A DNA stretch of 64,000 nucleotides from the NCBI GenBank assembly GCA_949130495.1, contig OX422221.1:153679741-153743740 (forward strand), written 5' to 3'. Position 1 is the stretch's first letter. Each line of letters begins with the position of its first letter. A model generated the notes under the pieces. It was not told the DNA's origin and did not search any database. It saw nothing but the letters and a program-made list of their open reading frames with translations. This document shows positions 1-10,836 of the stretch, in pieces. This DNA is from Sambucus nigra (lineage: Eukaryota > Streptophyta > Magnoliopsida > Dipsacales > Adoxaceae). The translations under genes and the position numbers were made by a program.

Positions 1-2352
1 GAGGAGGAGCACGCAGAACACTTACGGTTGGTCCTACAGACATTGCAGAACCATCAGTTATACGCCAAATTTGAGAAGTGTGGATTTTGGCTTCGGGAGG
101 TGCAGTTCCTAGGCCACGTCGTATCTAGCAGGGGCATTGCTATTGACCCAAGTAAGGTATCGGAGGTGAGGGAGTGGGGACAGCCCACGACACCGACAGA
201 AATCCGCAGTTTCTTGGGTTTGGCTAGTTATTATCGTCGCTTCATCAAGGGATTCTCAAAAATTGCCGGACCGTTGAAGAATGTGACTCGGAAGGGAATT
301 CCCTTTGTATGGAGTGATAGTTGCCAGTTAGCATTTGATGAATTGAAAGACAAGTTGACATCAGCCTCCGTTCTTACCTTGCCTAAGAGCGGAGTGGAAT
401 ACCGAGTCTATAATGATGCGTCCTTACAAGGACTTGGGGGTGTGTTACAACAGGAGGAGAAGGCTATAGCTTATGCGTCACGAAAGCTTAAGCCACATGA
501 GAAGAACTACCCCACCCACGACCTCGAGTTGGCAGCGGTTGTTTTTGCTTTGAGGATTTGGAGACACTATCTTCTGGGCGAGCAGTTTACGCTATTCACG
601 GATCATAAGTCATTGCAATATCTGTTCACTCAGAAGAACCTGAACATGAGGCAGAGAAGGTGGCTTGAATTCGTGAAGGACTACCAATTTGATATACAGT
701 ATCATCCTGGTAAGGCTAACGTGGTGGAAGATGCGTTAAGCAGAAGACCTATCGGAGAGTTAGCAGAAGTTTGGAAGGCAAAGTGGAGTGAGCTCCGACA
801 TGAGGATGATATGGCAAGAGAATGTATGGCAGTTCTAGCTATCACTTCCGAGAACGTTATGCGGATAGTGAGGGCACAAGCAGAAGACCCATTTTGTCAG
901 GATAAAGTACGACAGTTACTGGCCAAGGTGGCAGAGTTCTACTCCATCAGTTCAGAGGATGGACTACGTTTCAACGGTAGACTGATAGTACCCGAAGATG
1001 ATGATTTGAGGCATGCCGTTATGACAGAGTCGCACGGGTCAAAATTCTCGGTACATCCAGGTGGGGACAAAATGTACCAGGATATGCGACGAGTATATTG
1101 GTGGTCAGGTATGAAACGAGATATTGCAGAATTTGTCTCAAAGTGTGTTACATGCCAACTCATAAAAGTTGACCATCAGAGGCCTTCAGGAATGCTACAA
1201 CCACTAGAGATTCCCATGTGGAAGTGGGAGAGTATCTCAATGGATTTTATTACCGGGTTACCAACCTCGTAGAAAGGACACGATTCCATATGGGTGATAG
1301 TGGATCGTTTGACTAAGGTCGCACATTTCTTACCGGTTCGTACGGATTACGATACGATGTGATACGTGCAGCTTTTTATTTCAGAGATTATTAAGATGCA
1401 CGGAGTTCCTATTAATATCGTGTCGGACCGAGATAAGATATTTGTATCTCACTTTTGGCAGAGTTTTCAGGAGGCCATGGGCACCGACTTACGGTTGAGT
1501 ACGACATATCACCCACAGACGGACGGCCAGACGGAAAGAGTAAACCAGATGCTAGAGGACATGCTGAGAATGTGTATTCTAGATTTTGGGGGAAATTGGG
1601 AGCCATATCTTCCTTTGGTGGAGTTTGCGTATAATAACTCTTACCAATTCACTATTGGCACGGCTCCATTCGAGGCTCTTTACGGGAGGCCTTGTCGTTC
1701 ACCCGCTTGTTGGTTAGAGGTGGGGGATAACAGACTTTTAGGGCCAGAGATGATACAGGAGACTTCCTCCAAAATAGAGTTGATTCGAGGACGTATTCGA
1801 ATAGCCCAGGATAGGCAGAAGAGTTATGCTGACGCCGGCAGAAGGCATGTGGAATTAGATGTGGGAGACCAGGTGTTAATTCAAGTATCTCCTATGAAAG
1901 GGGTTACGAGGTTTGGCAAAAAGGGGAAGTTAGCACCGAGATATGTGGGGCCGTTTCCAATCATTGAGAGAGTGGGATCGGTAGCTTACATATTGGGACT
2001 CCCTGAGCATCTTCAGCGAATACACGATGTGTTCCATGTAGCATCGCTGAAGAAATACAAGAGGAGCGAGAGAGCCTTCTGGCACATTCCACTGGAGGAG
2101 ATCGATTTGCAGCCAAATATCTCGTATGAAGAAAGACCCGTGGCTACCCTGGATTATAGTGAGCGCAAACTAAGATCCAAGGTGGTACCCTTAGTACGAG
2201 TACAGTGGGGACACCACAATATGGATGAGTCCACTTGGGAACGGGAAGAGGATATGCGAGAACAATATCCAGAATTATTCATAGCAGGTATTTTTCCTAA
2301 TTTCGAGGACGAAATTCCTTTTATAAGGGGGGAAGTATGTAACACCCCGTAA
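1..2352 (+). pseudogene. pol 3' part: RT thumb, RNase H, integrase, chromodomain
   Basis: One reading frame runs from the window edge to a TAA at 2350-2352 and is broken only by TAG at 1270-1272 and TGA at 1360-1362. The order is RT end ([20 protein letters not shown]), RNase H ([22 protein letters not shown]-like VEDALSRR), and integrase zinc finger with HPGG and CVTC. The integrase core follows, with the first Asp in MDF, the second in VSDRDK and the Glu in TDGQTERVN. The C-terminal module has a chromodomain-like end (STWERE, QYPELF). At both stop positions the related copy at 63.4-63.6 kb has CAG. That fits C-to-T decay at 1270; the TGA needs two changes. The RNase H YTDAS-type motif reads YNDAS here; its catalytic Asp is kept. 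The protein would be cut within the integrase. Confidence 0.93.
2326..2337 (+). promoter_or_regulatory. polypurine tract (plus-strand primer site)
   Basis: A purine run (AAGGGGGGAAG) lies directly before the TG of the 3' LTR. This is the standard position for priming plus-strand DNA synthesis. It overlaps the last codons of pol, whose stop lies 12 bp inside the LTR. Confidence 0.85.
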
Positions 2353-3469
2353 TTCTGCTTAATTCTAAATTACGTAAGTAGAGTAATTTAATGGGATTAA
2401 ATACGCTTTAATTAAATTACGTGAGTAGAGTAATTTAATGTGATTAAATATGTTTGATTTAAATTACGTGAGTAGAGTAATTTAAATAGATATTATGTTA
2501 ATAAAGATGAATATGTGTTATAGAAAATTTACTAAGGTGAATATAAATTTTCAATGTTAATATGTACGGTCTAGTGACTTTATGGACGTACCGGATGTAG
2601 CTCGGAAAAATTAAGGATGAGAGTAGAAAAATATTTACGAGACTCAAATGATAATTTAGAGTCCACGGTTGATTCCGAAAGGGTCGAATTAGTCAAAATA
2701 GTGTACCCGGGGGTACTAGTTGAGTGTCGGGTCATTTTCGGGCTAAACCGGGACCATTCGGGGGCATTTTGGTCTCTTTACAATTATGGGAAAGAAGACC
2801 TACGAATTTTTGTAACCCTAAATCTGATTATAAGAGTGGTGGCTAGGGTTAGACAATGAGAGTTACACCACAGCCAATAGAGAGAGAGAGTGAGGCAAAT
2901 TCCTTAGGCAAGAAGGAAGGAGGGATCATCTTAGGAAGATTTCACCACAAAGATTATTGGGAAGAAGGATTGAGGCACCAATATCATCAATCATCATCAA
3001 CATCCACGAAATCAGACCCTACAAATCTTAAGGCAAGTGGTTAATTGCAAAATAATTGAGTTATAATACCCATGTTTAAGCTTGAGGAAGAACATGATTT
3101 TTATGATATTCTTGGGAACAAACAATTGATAATAATCCATGATTGATTAGGATTTGCATGTAGGACGTTTTTGAATTACCAAGTATGTTTATATCATAGA
3201 AAACTTGATGAGAAATTCGTATGAAAATTTGGAATTCTGATGAAAAATATAAAGAATGCAGTTTTAGGGTTCTTAAATATTAGAGAGATTTTCAGTGAAT
3301 TTGGCCAAGATTTATAATGATTTTGATGTTTTAAATCATTAGTAATCATCCCAAAACATGTAGGAATGATTAGAAATTGTTGGTTGTGAATAAGATGGCT
3401 TATCATGAAAGTTAGAGATGTAAAAAAGGTGAAACCCGTAGGAAGAAGATGAACTGGGTCTGTCACTGC

Positions 3470-3546
3470 TCGATCGATCGATTGACCCTTGAATGTCGAT
3501 CGATCGAAGCAGTCGATCGATCGACCATCTTCCTTCGATCGATCGA
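3470..3546. repeat. four-fold TCGATCGATCGA palindrome cluster in the LTR
   Basis: The 12-bp self-complementary word TCGATCGATCGA occurs at 3470, 3496, 3513 and 3535, separated by short spacers of 10, 5 and 14 bases that begin with ttgaccc, agcag and cc. The corresponding part of the other LTR (57892-57995) has only two gatcggaccgtt words. The array therefore appears specific to this copy or subfamily. Confidence 0.9.
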
Positions 3547-4030
3547 CCCTGTCTGAACTATAGAAAATTTGTGTAGAAATTTCTTTAATTTCCGTCACTT
3601 AATGGGAACATTAGAATTGATATTTTTCCTATGAGGGGACTTGGAAATTACTAGTAGGTGCACCATTAGGTTCCTCCACTAATGATTGAGTAGGAATGTT
3701 GGAGAAATGGAATGACGATAGAACGATTGACTTAGCCGTGAGTTGAAATGGTTAATTTAATTACGGATAGAGTGAGACTTAATTCCGGAAAGAAAATACC
3801 AGTAGGTTAAAATTAACTTAACTACTGAATTAAGGGAGGGGTAACTAGGACCCTTAGAGTTACGCGAATACTCGAAAATACAATAGCGAGAGAAATTGTA
3901 ATTAATAAGTACGGAGAATATAAGTAAAATATATAACGTACGGGTATGATTTATTAGGTCGAGTGTGTACCTACTACATCTATATAAATAGGTTTGGGTT
4001 AAGAGAATGTTACTGAAACTAATTATGTTA

Positions 4031-4234
4031 GGGTCGATGTGACATTCCGAACTAACATAAAGTTATTATATATTTTGGGGTCGATGTTAATGCCGAACCA
4101 AACTTTGAACTGGTGCCGCGATGAAAGAGTCCAAAACCAGAATATGTGTATATATTTATATTTGTAGATAGTTGGGGTCGATGGATCATTCCGAACCAAC
4201 TTTCACTTGGAGTCGATGAATTATTCCGAGCCAA
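4031..4234 (+). repeat. imperfect GGTCGATG...ATTCCGAACCAA repeats in the LTR
   Basis: Four diverged units begin at about 4031, 4079, 4173 and 4210. Each has a GGGTCGATG or GAGTCGATG head and, 5-9 bases later, a (T)CCGAACCAA-type tail. They lie just downstream of the TATA-like site at 3981, so they may belong to the transcribed leader. Confidence 0.75.
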
Positions 4235-5095
4235 GGGTCCTTTGTGTGTAATAAAAGGATATATTAGGGGTAACTATTATTAAATACATTATTTTGGGAC
4301 AAAATGTTTCTATGTGCATAATCTACAAATTGTGAATAGTAGACAATGAAATGATATTTGAATGTCTTAGTAATAATTATGAGCATAATGAAATTATTAC
4401 AAGAATAAGGAAAACGAACGGTAAATGAGTTAACTACGGTTATGGGAAGTATAACTAGGTAGGCTAAGTACCCTTGATAGTTACGTATCACGTAAGAGAG
4501 TTGAGGAAGTTCAAGGGAGCGTGCGAAACCTTAATATGTGTAATCAATAACTTAATTGTGATAACCGCTTGCAAAATATTTTCAAATGTTTTGAGTACTA
4601 ACTCTTGCTATGTAAAATTTTAAAAACCTTTTAGGTGCCCAGCCACAAGGACACCCATCTTGATTCATGTCAGAGATTTGGGAGCTGCAGCTAGTGTGGA
4701 GGTTGCAGGGATTGTTTAGACGCTTCCTATTTTTCAGTTCTAGTGCAGGATCTCAGTTTTATTATTCCTTGTTGGAATATGTCGTTCCACCGTTTCTATT
4801 ACATTTTATTCTAGTTATGGATTTGTAGTTGTCTTTTTGGGCCGTGGTTTACGGCAAGACTTTAAATGCTTTCAGATTATTTTTATACTGCGTATTCATA
4901 TCTAGTTTTGGTAATGTGTGGTTTGGATTATTGTTGTTTAAGAAAGATAAAATTTGGCACCCGTTTTAATTTCATTTAGGTGGTTAGTATTTTTAAAAGG
5001 CTTTCGACAGTGATACTAAGAATGAGCCATTTAAGAAACCTGTTTATATTAAAATAAGGCTTGATCACCCAAGGTTTAATTAGGCGGGGTGTCAC

Positions 5096-6093
5096 AGACC
5101 CATACACCCAATACCACGTGTATACATGCACCAATACCACTGATGCAACCAACACATTTCAAAGTCAACCCCACATGCCCTACATGACTCTACCGTAAAG
5201 GTATACTTGATTATCCTACTAGTCTCCACTCACTTTCCTTTAAGATTTCCCAACTCACCAATTAGTGGCATAGAGATCTTTTGGTTCTTTCTACATAGCA
5301 CTAATTAGCTCCGGTGTCTTTAAATCATATACTATCTCTTTGCTCGAAGCGTTATCCACACTTGTAATGATTAACATACTGAACCTATTCCCTAAAGACC
5401 CAAACATCTCCCAACTCTCAACATTTACATAAATTCATGTGATGGACGTCCCGCAAGCAAAATCCAAACAAGAAACCCTCCCCATGCACTACTACTTAGC
5501 TTTGTCGATCATCGAGATCCATAGGCCCAAGACACATTATCGGGACACTTAATATTCTTCCACCAAAAGTTACTAAATTTGATTCTCAACTTCCCCATCT
5601 CTAAAGTAGTCATATAATGCGATACTCGAACTCTTTCTAAGTCTCCATTAACTAATGCTAAGAACATTTACGATATACACAACATGAGTTGTGTATCGTT
5701 GTGTTTGTCCTTCAAATGAACATAAACTTGGGATCTGAATATTAGAAAAAAATGTGTGCACCCGAATTTGACTACATCATTTAGGGTAATTCTTTGTCAA
5801 GACATAATTTTAACATATTTTGTGCGACTCACTGATGCGTTGTGTCTACATTAGTTGGTTTTTGGAATGATAATCATGGTACCCACGACACCAACAAATG
5901 CAAAGCCATGTCATTGTGAGAGCCAAATGAGAGACCAGGTTTTCTGAGATACAAATGCAATGTTTAGGGCATCGTGTTTGTATCAACTTTGAATGGAGAA
6001 TGCTAATGAACTAAAGATTCTTTATTGGTTGGATTGGTATGGGCAATTGGATTCAGGTGTTCTTTTTAGAATTGGTAGAACAAATACATTCTA
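5096..6093. other. noncoding stretch, nothing recognised
   Basis: About 1 kb after the LTR. It is AT-rich with short pyrimidine-rich runs. I see no ORF of family-like composition, no terminal repeats and no RNA-gene motif. It could be an unrecognised decayed LTR or ordinary intergenic DNA. Confidence 0.5.
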
Positions 6094-6220
6094 GGTGTGT
6101 TTGGGAACCCCAATTCCATGGCTTGGAATTTGAAAATATTCAGATCAGATTTTAACTGAAAATTTTCCAATTCTAATTCCAATTCCTAGCCATGGAACTA
6201 GGGTGTTCCCAAACACACCC
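6094..6220. mobile_element. foldback MITE 1 (GGTGTGTTTGGGAAC ends)
   Basis: A 127-bp palindrome. The left arm begins GGTGTGTTTGGGAACCCC and the right arm is its complement, ending GTTCCCAAACACACC. The arms are about 37 bp with a few mismatches, around an AT-rich loop. There is no coding capacity. No clear target duplication is visible. Confidence 0.75.
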
Positions 6221-6263
6221 TTCAAATAGTTCATTTAAAATTTAAACCATATTAGTTCATCGA

Positions 6264-6390
6264 GGATGTGTTTGGGAACCTCAATACCATGCCTTAGAAT
6301 TGGAATTCAAAAATAATTCAGTTCAAAATTTGAGCTAAAATTTTTTGAATTCCAATTCTAAGGCATGGAATTGGGTTTCTCAATGCACCC
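6264..6390. mobile_element. foldback MITE 2, related to MITE 1
   Basis: A second palindrome 43 bp after the first. The left arm starts GGATGTGTTTGGGAACC and the right arm ends CTCAATGCACCC. The inner 25 bp of the stem (around CCTTAGAATTGGAATTC) pair almost perfectly. The shared GTGTTTGGGAAC end identifies it as the same family as the preceding hairpin. Confidence 0.75.
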
Positions 6391-6785
6391 TGAAATTTTT
6401 GGAGGCTGATTAACTTGTTTGGAGTCTAATAAACTTTTATGCTTGTTAATATTAGAACGGAAGAGAATTTTGGACAAAAATTCTGTAGCTATTTCTTTTT
6501 TCTAGCTCCAAGCTCTTTCTTTGTATTTCTTGATTGTTTAAATGTAGAATTTGGGTTTTTTGTTGATGTAATGGTATTGTCTATTTTATTCTATCTATAC
6601 CTTTTATATCATTTATATTAAACCATCCATTATCTATTTGTTCGCCCTAATTTTCCTTGGCATTTTTTTGTATGTTTTAATATTTATGTATTATTTTATT
6701 ACCCATAAACTTTCTTGAATCTTATCTTTCCCTTTTGGATTGCAGTTTGGATATAGAACTTCACTAGATCAGGGAGGTTGACTAG
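6391..6785 (+). other. upstream region of the CDKA-like pseudogene
   Basis: AT-rich DNA leading to the CDKA start codon. A plausible acceptor (tttggattgcag, ending near 6745) precedes a short leader of about 40 bp just before ATGGACCAG, consistent with a 5'UTR intron. No promoter motif is convincing. Confidence 0.35.
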
Positions 6786-7059
6786 ATGGACCAGGTAAAA
6801 GTGATTTATCCACACCTAAAGAATCTTTTAATTTATTTTCAGTTCCACTGATTGTCATGTTTGTGATATTTTCAGTATGAAAAAGTTGAGAAGATTAACA
6901 AAGGAATGTATGGTGTGGTCTATAAAGCTCATGACCATGTGACCAACAAAACTATTGCTTTGAAGAAGATCCGTCTGGAGTGAAAGATGAGGGAGTGCCA
7001 AGCACCGCTATTAGATAAATTTCTCTCTTGAAGGAGATGAAACATGGAAACATTGTCAG
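6786..7059 (+). pseudogene. CDKA-like: CDKA-type kinase pseudogene, exons 1-2 (PSTAIRE region)
   Basis: Exon 1 is ATGGACCAG (Met-Asp-Gln) at 6786-6794, followed by a GT donor. Exon 2 (6876-7059, after a ttttcag acceptor) encodes the start of a cyclin-dependent kinase: YEKVEKI, the glycine-loop remnant [10 protein letters not shown], the ATP-binding lysine in IALKK, and the PSTAIR cyclin-binding helix, then SLLKEMKHGNIV. In CDKA the loop normally reads GEGTYG; here the first two residues are changed. A stop plus a 1-base deletion follows the IRLE codons, and the final Glu codon of PSTAIRE has become TAA. The exon ends AG before GT, in the same phase as exon 3 at 10449. That shows a decayed genomic copy, not a reverse-transcribed one. 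Confidence 0.88.
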
Positions 7060-7584
7060 GTATATTGTTCTAGTACATGGTAGAATCTCGTTACTGATTG
7101 ACTAAAGAAGGATCCTCTTGAAGTGTGAAGGATGGCACATATAATGCTGATGATAATAATCTGAAAAATAGGCAATATTTTTTCTTGGTTTTCTATGATC
7201 ACAATATGAAATTATGTTTCCCATCGTGTATTTCGAGCACGTGTACATATCAAATTCATTCAGGGACTGATGAAGTAGAAAATAAGATATCAATTTTAGA
7301 AACTCAAAGTATGCTGGTTTGAGGAGGTGATATTGTATTCTCCAAATAAGCTTCTCATCTTTTGTTGTGGATATAGTTCTTACTTCGGAGCTTCATCTTT
7401 TAGTTCCTTTAAAAAATACTTTTATTGAAGGATTCTCGTTGACCATTTCATGTGACAGCCTTTAACCTAAGGTCTTCATGTTTCCTTATGAAAACACCCA
7501 ATGTTGTCAATATTAGCCAACACACGATACGTATCAGATGTATCATATCGTATCGAGGGTAAAAAAGCAATTTATTGGTGGATG

Positions 7585-8617
7585 CAGTGGCGGAGCCAGA
7601 AATAATAGTTGGCCTGGGCACAAAAAGAATTTTTCGGGGGTTCAGGGGCGGTAGGCCCCAAATTTTTTTGGGGGGGAGTACTTATAAAAATCTTTTAAGT
7701 TCATAAAAAATAACATATAAATAGATGAATTACAATCATTTAAAAAATAAAACATCATTATAAAATGATACTAATGTAATTTCATACAAAACTAGATAGT
7801 TGTCATTACATTCTACAAAATTCCTCTACTATTTTTCATTTTCTGAAAACGATTCACGATTATATCATTCGGAAATTACATCAAACAAATCCTTTTCAAT
7901 GTATGCTATGCAAGTATCACTCAACCAAGCATCCCTCATGCGGTTTCGGAGATCATTCTTGATGATATTCATAGCAGAGAAGTCCCTTTCTACTGAAGTA
8001 GTGGAAACCGAAAGAATAAATGATAATTTCAAAAGCCTATAGACCAATCCATATGCTAGATGTTTTCCTTTCTCAACCATCTTCTTAGCCAATCCACTTA
8101 TTCCCTCCACTTCATCAAAGTGCCTATTGTACTTGACATCAAATTCAAAATTCATAAGTTCATCCCGAAGTTCAATACGTTCTTCCTCCCTAATTTCTCC
8201 AGTATAAAACTCAGAGAGATGAACTAACAAATTTACTATTTCTTTAATAACCGCACTAGCAATTGCATTTACAACATCTTTTTGAATACAGGGAGATGTC
8301 AATTTTAAATTTTTAGGATCATTTCTAAGTACAACATTATTAACAAATGCCTCCCTACGAGCAAGAAATTCCAAAAGTTCAAGAAAGTTACCTTTATTCC
8401 TCAATTTTTCTGATTCATCATGAGAACAGAAAGATAACCCTTGTCTCAACAAAAATTGAACCACATCAATTGTGACAACTAACCTTCGGTGGTACTCAAC
8501 TCGACACTCCTTCGATTGTTTATGAATTATTGTCTCAACATGTTGATCTTGATTTAACAAATTCTAACTCTTCATGTACGCAAGTGCCCAGGTCATGTTC
8601 AATGCCCTCCACCACTG
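7585..8617 (-). mobile_element. internally deleted hAT transposon with 8-bp TSD
   Basis: The element begins CAGTGGCGGAGCCAG on the + strand and ends CTCCACCACTG, so its terminal inverted repeats read CAGTGGCGGAG and CAGTGGTGGAG. It is flanked on both sides by the perfect 8-bp direct repeat GGTGGATG (7577-7584 and 8618-8625), the target-duplication size of hAT elements. At 1,033 bp it is far shorter than an autonomous member and carries only the two ends of the transposase gene on the minus strand. Confidence 0.93.
7865..8560 (-). pseudogene. truncated hAT transposase (N-part fused to C-terminal dimerisation domain)
   Basis: 231 residues. Residues about 30-110 (FLLRQGLSF, GHDES-like SHDESEKL, NKGNFLELL, LTSPCIQKDVVNA) match the start of the plant TTF/ZMYM1-like hAT transposase. 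Residues about 140-231 match the hAT C-terminal dimerisation region (LAKKMVEKGKH, SVERDFSAMNIIK, LRNRM, YIEKDLF). The large catalytic middle with the DDE residues is missing. The joint is in frame, which is typical of a non-autonomous deletion derivative. It cannot be an active transposase. Confidence 0.9.
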
Positions 8618-9172
8618 GGTGGATGTATCATTTTTTGTAAGTATCGGCAATACATAAGTAAGTATCGCCAGATGCATATGTATCAGACGTATCATATCAT
8701 CTCACCAATACATACTTTTATGTTTTTCGGCTACACGACACCACTTTGCTTTTTTAACAAAACAATAATAGAATAAATAGAGGGTTTAAGAGTTCGTAAA
8801 AGGGTTTTGGGATTTGGTTGAGCAAGTTGAGAGGGTTTCCAAAGACAAGGATAAGAACTAGCAAATGATAACAACTTAGAAAATTTTGCAATGTAATTAA
8901 TGTGGTGTTTGTCATTGAGGAACAATTAAAAAATTTTAGCTCTTGGAATTATGTTATGAAATATCATATCATGAAAATTTTATTATATTTTGCATTCATT
9001 GAAGCTTTAGACATTATTTAATACTTAATATTGCATATAATTTGTGTTGATTTGTCTTTTGTATTATTTTAGATGCACACATTTATGAATGTATATAATA
9101 TTATTTATATAAATATTGAATATCAAAGTATATCTAATGATACGATGCACAATTTTTGAGAAAACGATACGG

Positions 9173-9252
9173 CTTCGATACTTTTTTGACAACCTTGAAC
9201 ACACCATCTATTCTTCGATACTTTTTTGACAACCTTGAACACACCATCTATT
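9173..9252. repeat. perfect 40-bp tandem duplication
   Basis: Two identical 40-bp units (starting CTTCGATACTTTTTTGACAA) lie back to back at 9173-9212 and 9213-9252. They sit at the right edge of the candidate TIR element and duplicate its end. Confidence 0.95.
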
Positions 9253-9509
9253 ATTTCTGAAGTAAAGTATGGTATAAATCCCATAAGTCGTCACGTTGTT
9301 TGTTTTTATTTTTCTTACCAATTTCTTGTTTAGTTTGTTAATCAACGTAACAGTAGCCAGACAAAAAGATATGAGAGTGAGTGTCACATGTATTGTCAGC
9401 TAAGCTAATACACTCAATATAGCAGGATTAGAAATAAGTTCAAAACTTTAGTTAACCATAAGTTTTATGGGTCTATACTCTAGTTGTGACTTCCTTATTT
9501 GTTGGTTTC

Positions 9510-9761
9510 AATAATTTATTTGAACTCATATTTAGCTTCTGTTGGCCATGCTAAAATCTTAGAATATCCCGAGATATCGAAAAACAATGTTGCATTTCTT
9601 TGTAATTTTACAAGTGTTTCATTATCGTAGTAAAGAATAATTTATTTGAACTCATATTTAGCTTCTGTTGACCATGCTAACATCTTAGAATCTCGCGAGA
9701 TATCAAAAAACAATGTTGCATTTCTTTGTAATTTTACAAGTGTTTCATTACCGTAGTAAAG
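9510..9761. repeat. 126-bp tandem duplication
   Basis: Units 9510-9635 and 9636-9761 start AATAATTTATTTGAACTC and are nearly identical, with a handful of substitutions such as GGCC/GACC and CCCGAG/CGCGAG. Both lie in the enlarged CDKA intron. Confidence 0.92.
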
Positions 9762-9983
9762 AATAAACTTAGATAGTTGGCCCTCTTGACATAAGAAAAA
9801 CTATTGATAGATGGATGTGTGGATCAGGGACTATTTTGCCATCTCTGAAATATGAATTTGAATTGAACAATTTTATACGCATTATTTTCTACGTAATGCT
9901 TATATGAATGAATTTTAATTTCTCTTAAGCACTTTGGACTATGGCTACAGATGATTTTTTAAATGCAGCTATTCATATACATT

Positions 9984-10125
9984 CAGAATTATTTCTTGGA
10001 ATTCTATATTTACTAGGGCTTACCTCTGAACCTTTATTAAGAAGTGACTAGGGCTTACTTCTGAACCTATATTAAGCACTTGGAATTCTATATTTACTAG
10101 GGCTTACCTCTGAACCTATACCAAA
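9984..10125. repeat. short direct repeats of a CTAGGGCTTACCTCTGAACC word
   Basis: The word ACTAGGGCTTAC(C/T)TCTGAACCT occurs three times (about 10012, 10045, 10097) with copied flanks (TTGGAATTCTATATT twice). This indicates local duplication. No coding content. Confidence 0.8.
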
Positions 10126-10448
10126 CTACTATGAAGTGTCGAATATGAATCTTATAAATTAGATGAAATAGAGAGCTGCTAGTGGGGGGACCACGTTGGT
10201 GTCTAATATGCATGCTTGACAAAACATTCAGCAAAGATGTATATGCTGTAATTGCATACATAACTAGAATGATGCATAAATATGATATCTGACATTTCTA
10301 TTTGTTGGAACTTTGTGAACTATTCTTCTTTATTTTATGCCCTAGGTATATTTTTTGTTACGGACTACAGGATGCAGTGCACAGGGCATAATTTATGTTT
10401 TCTTTCTTAATATGGATGCACCATTTTTTCACAAATATTTGGGTACAG

Positions 10449-10612
10449 GTTACAGGATGTTGTGCACAGTGAGAAGCATATGTATCTAGTTTTTGAATAT
10501 CTGGACTTGGATTTGAAGAAACATATCGATTCGTGCCCAAATTTTAGGAAGGATTAACGTGTGATAAAAGGGAGTGAGATCTTTTTGCCTCTTGGAGGTT
10601 GGTGCATAGAGA
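10449..10612 (+). pseudogene. CDKA-like: CDKA-type kinase pseudogene, exon 3 and remnant of the HRD region
   Basis: After a ggtacag acceptor, the exon encodes LQDVVHSEKHMYLVFEYLDL, then DLKKHIDSCP and a KD(P)RLIK-like end at about 10569. This is the hinge and alphaD part of a CDKA kinase. The Pro codon of KDPR has become TAA. A weaker remnant at about 10590-10612 reads like VLHRD, the start of the catalytic loop. The phase joins exon 2 exactly (AG|G). A partial copy of the exon start lies 90 bp upstream, near 10366. The exons coding for the activation loop through the GDSEIDELFKIF region are missing between here and 15192. Confidence 0.87.
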
Positions 10613-10836
10613 TTTTTAAATCGTGGAAGCTAGTTTCACCTTTTCCCTTATGGAGATTTCAAGAGTGTTCAGAGAGATTTTTGGTTCTGATATAGTTATA
10701 CGAATTTATAGATGTTATCCATTGTAGCTATTTACTAGCAAAATTATTGTTATTCTGTACAAGATGAATGAAGAGTTTCCACTCCCTTATTGCATTAATT
10801 AGAAAACATATATGAGACCAAACATATAAAAGACCC

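Larger units (their letters stand above)
1..5095 (+). mobile_element. Ty3/gypsy chromovirus (Tekay/Del-like), 3' portion
   Basis: The window opens inside the reverse transcriptase of an LTR retrotransposon. RNase H, integrase and a chromodomain-like tail follow, then a polypurine tract and a complete 3' LTR. The domain order RT-RNaseH-INT-chromodomain is that of chromoviruses. The integrase tail and the long LTR (about 2.76 kb) fit the Tekay/Del lineage. The 5' half, PBS and 5' LTR lie outside the window, so the target-site duplication cannot be tested; the base after the LTR is followed by gaccc. A second copy of the same family occupies 56992-64000. Two in-frame stops show that this copy is dead. 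Confidence 0.92.
2338..5095 (+). repeat. 3' LTR of Tekay-like element
   Basis: The LTR starts TGTAACACCCCG and ends CGGGGTGTCACA, so its ends are near-perfect inverted repeats (12 bp, one mismatch). It is about 2,758 bp long. Its middle matches the LTR at 56992-59830 in several blocks: a gaaagggtcga block with CCCGGG near 2680-2770, the aggtgcccagccaca block near 4632, and gacagtgatactaagaatg near 5008. A TATA-like TATATAAATAG lies at 3981-3991. The ORFs inside it are short and look like chance. Confidence 0.92.
7504..9197. mobile_element. candidate TIR element inside CDKA intron 2, host of the hAT
   Basis: The ends resemble inverted repeats (GTTGTCAA at about 7504 and TTGACAAC near 9190), with subterminal gatacg/cgtatc words inside both ends. 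The middle is AT-rich. The hAT element lies inside it. No target duplication could be fixed, so the boundaries are tentative. It explains why this intron is 3.4 kb. Confidence 0.35.

Noticed and set aside
9806..9850. GATGTGTGG followed by TTTTGCC resembling the missing CDKA exon with DVWSVGCIFAEM
   Set aside because: It lies upstream of exon 3, out of order, and agreement beyond a few codons is poor. Treated as chance.
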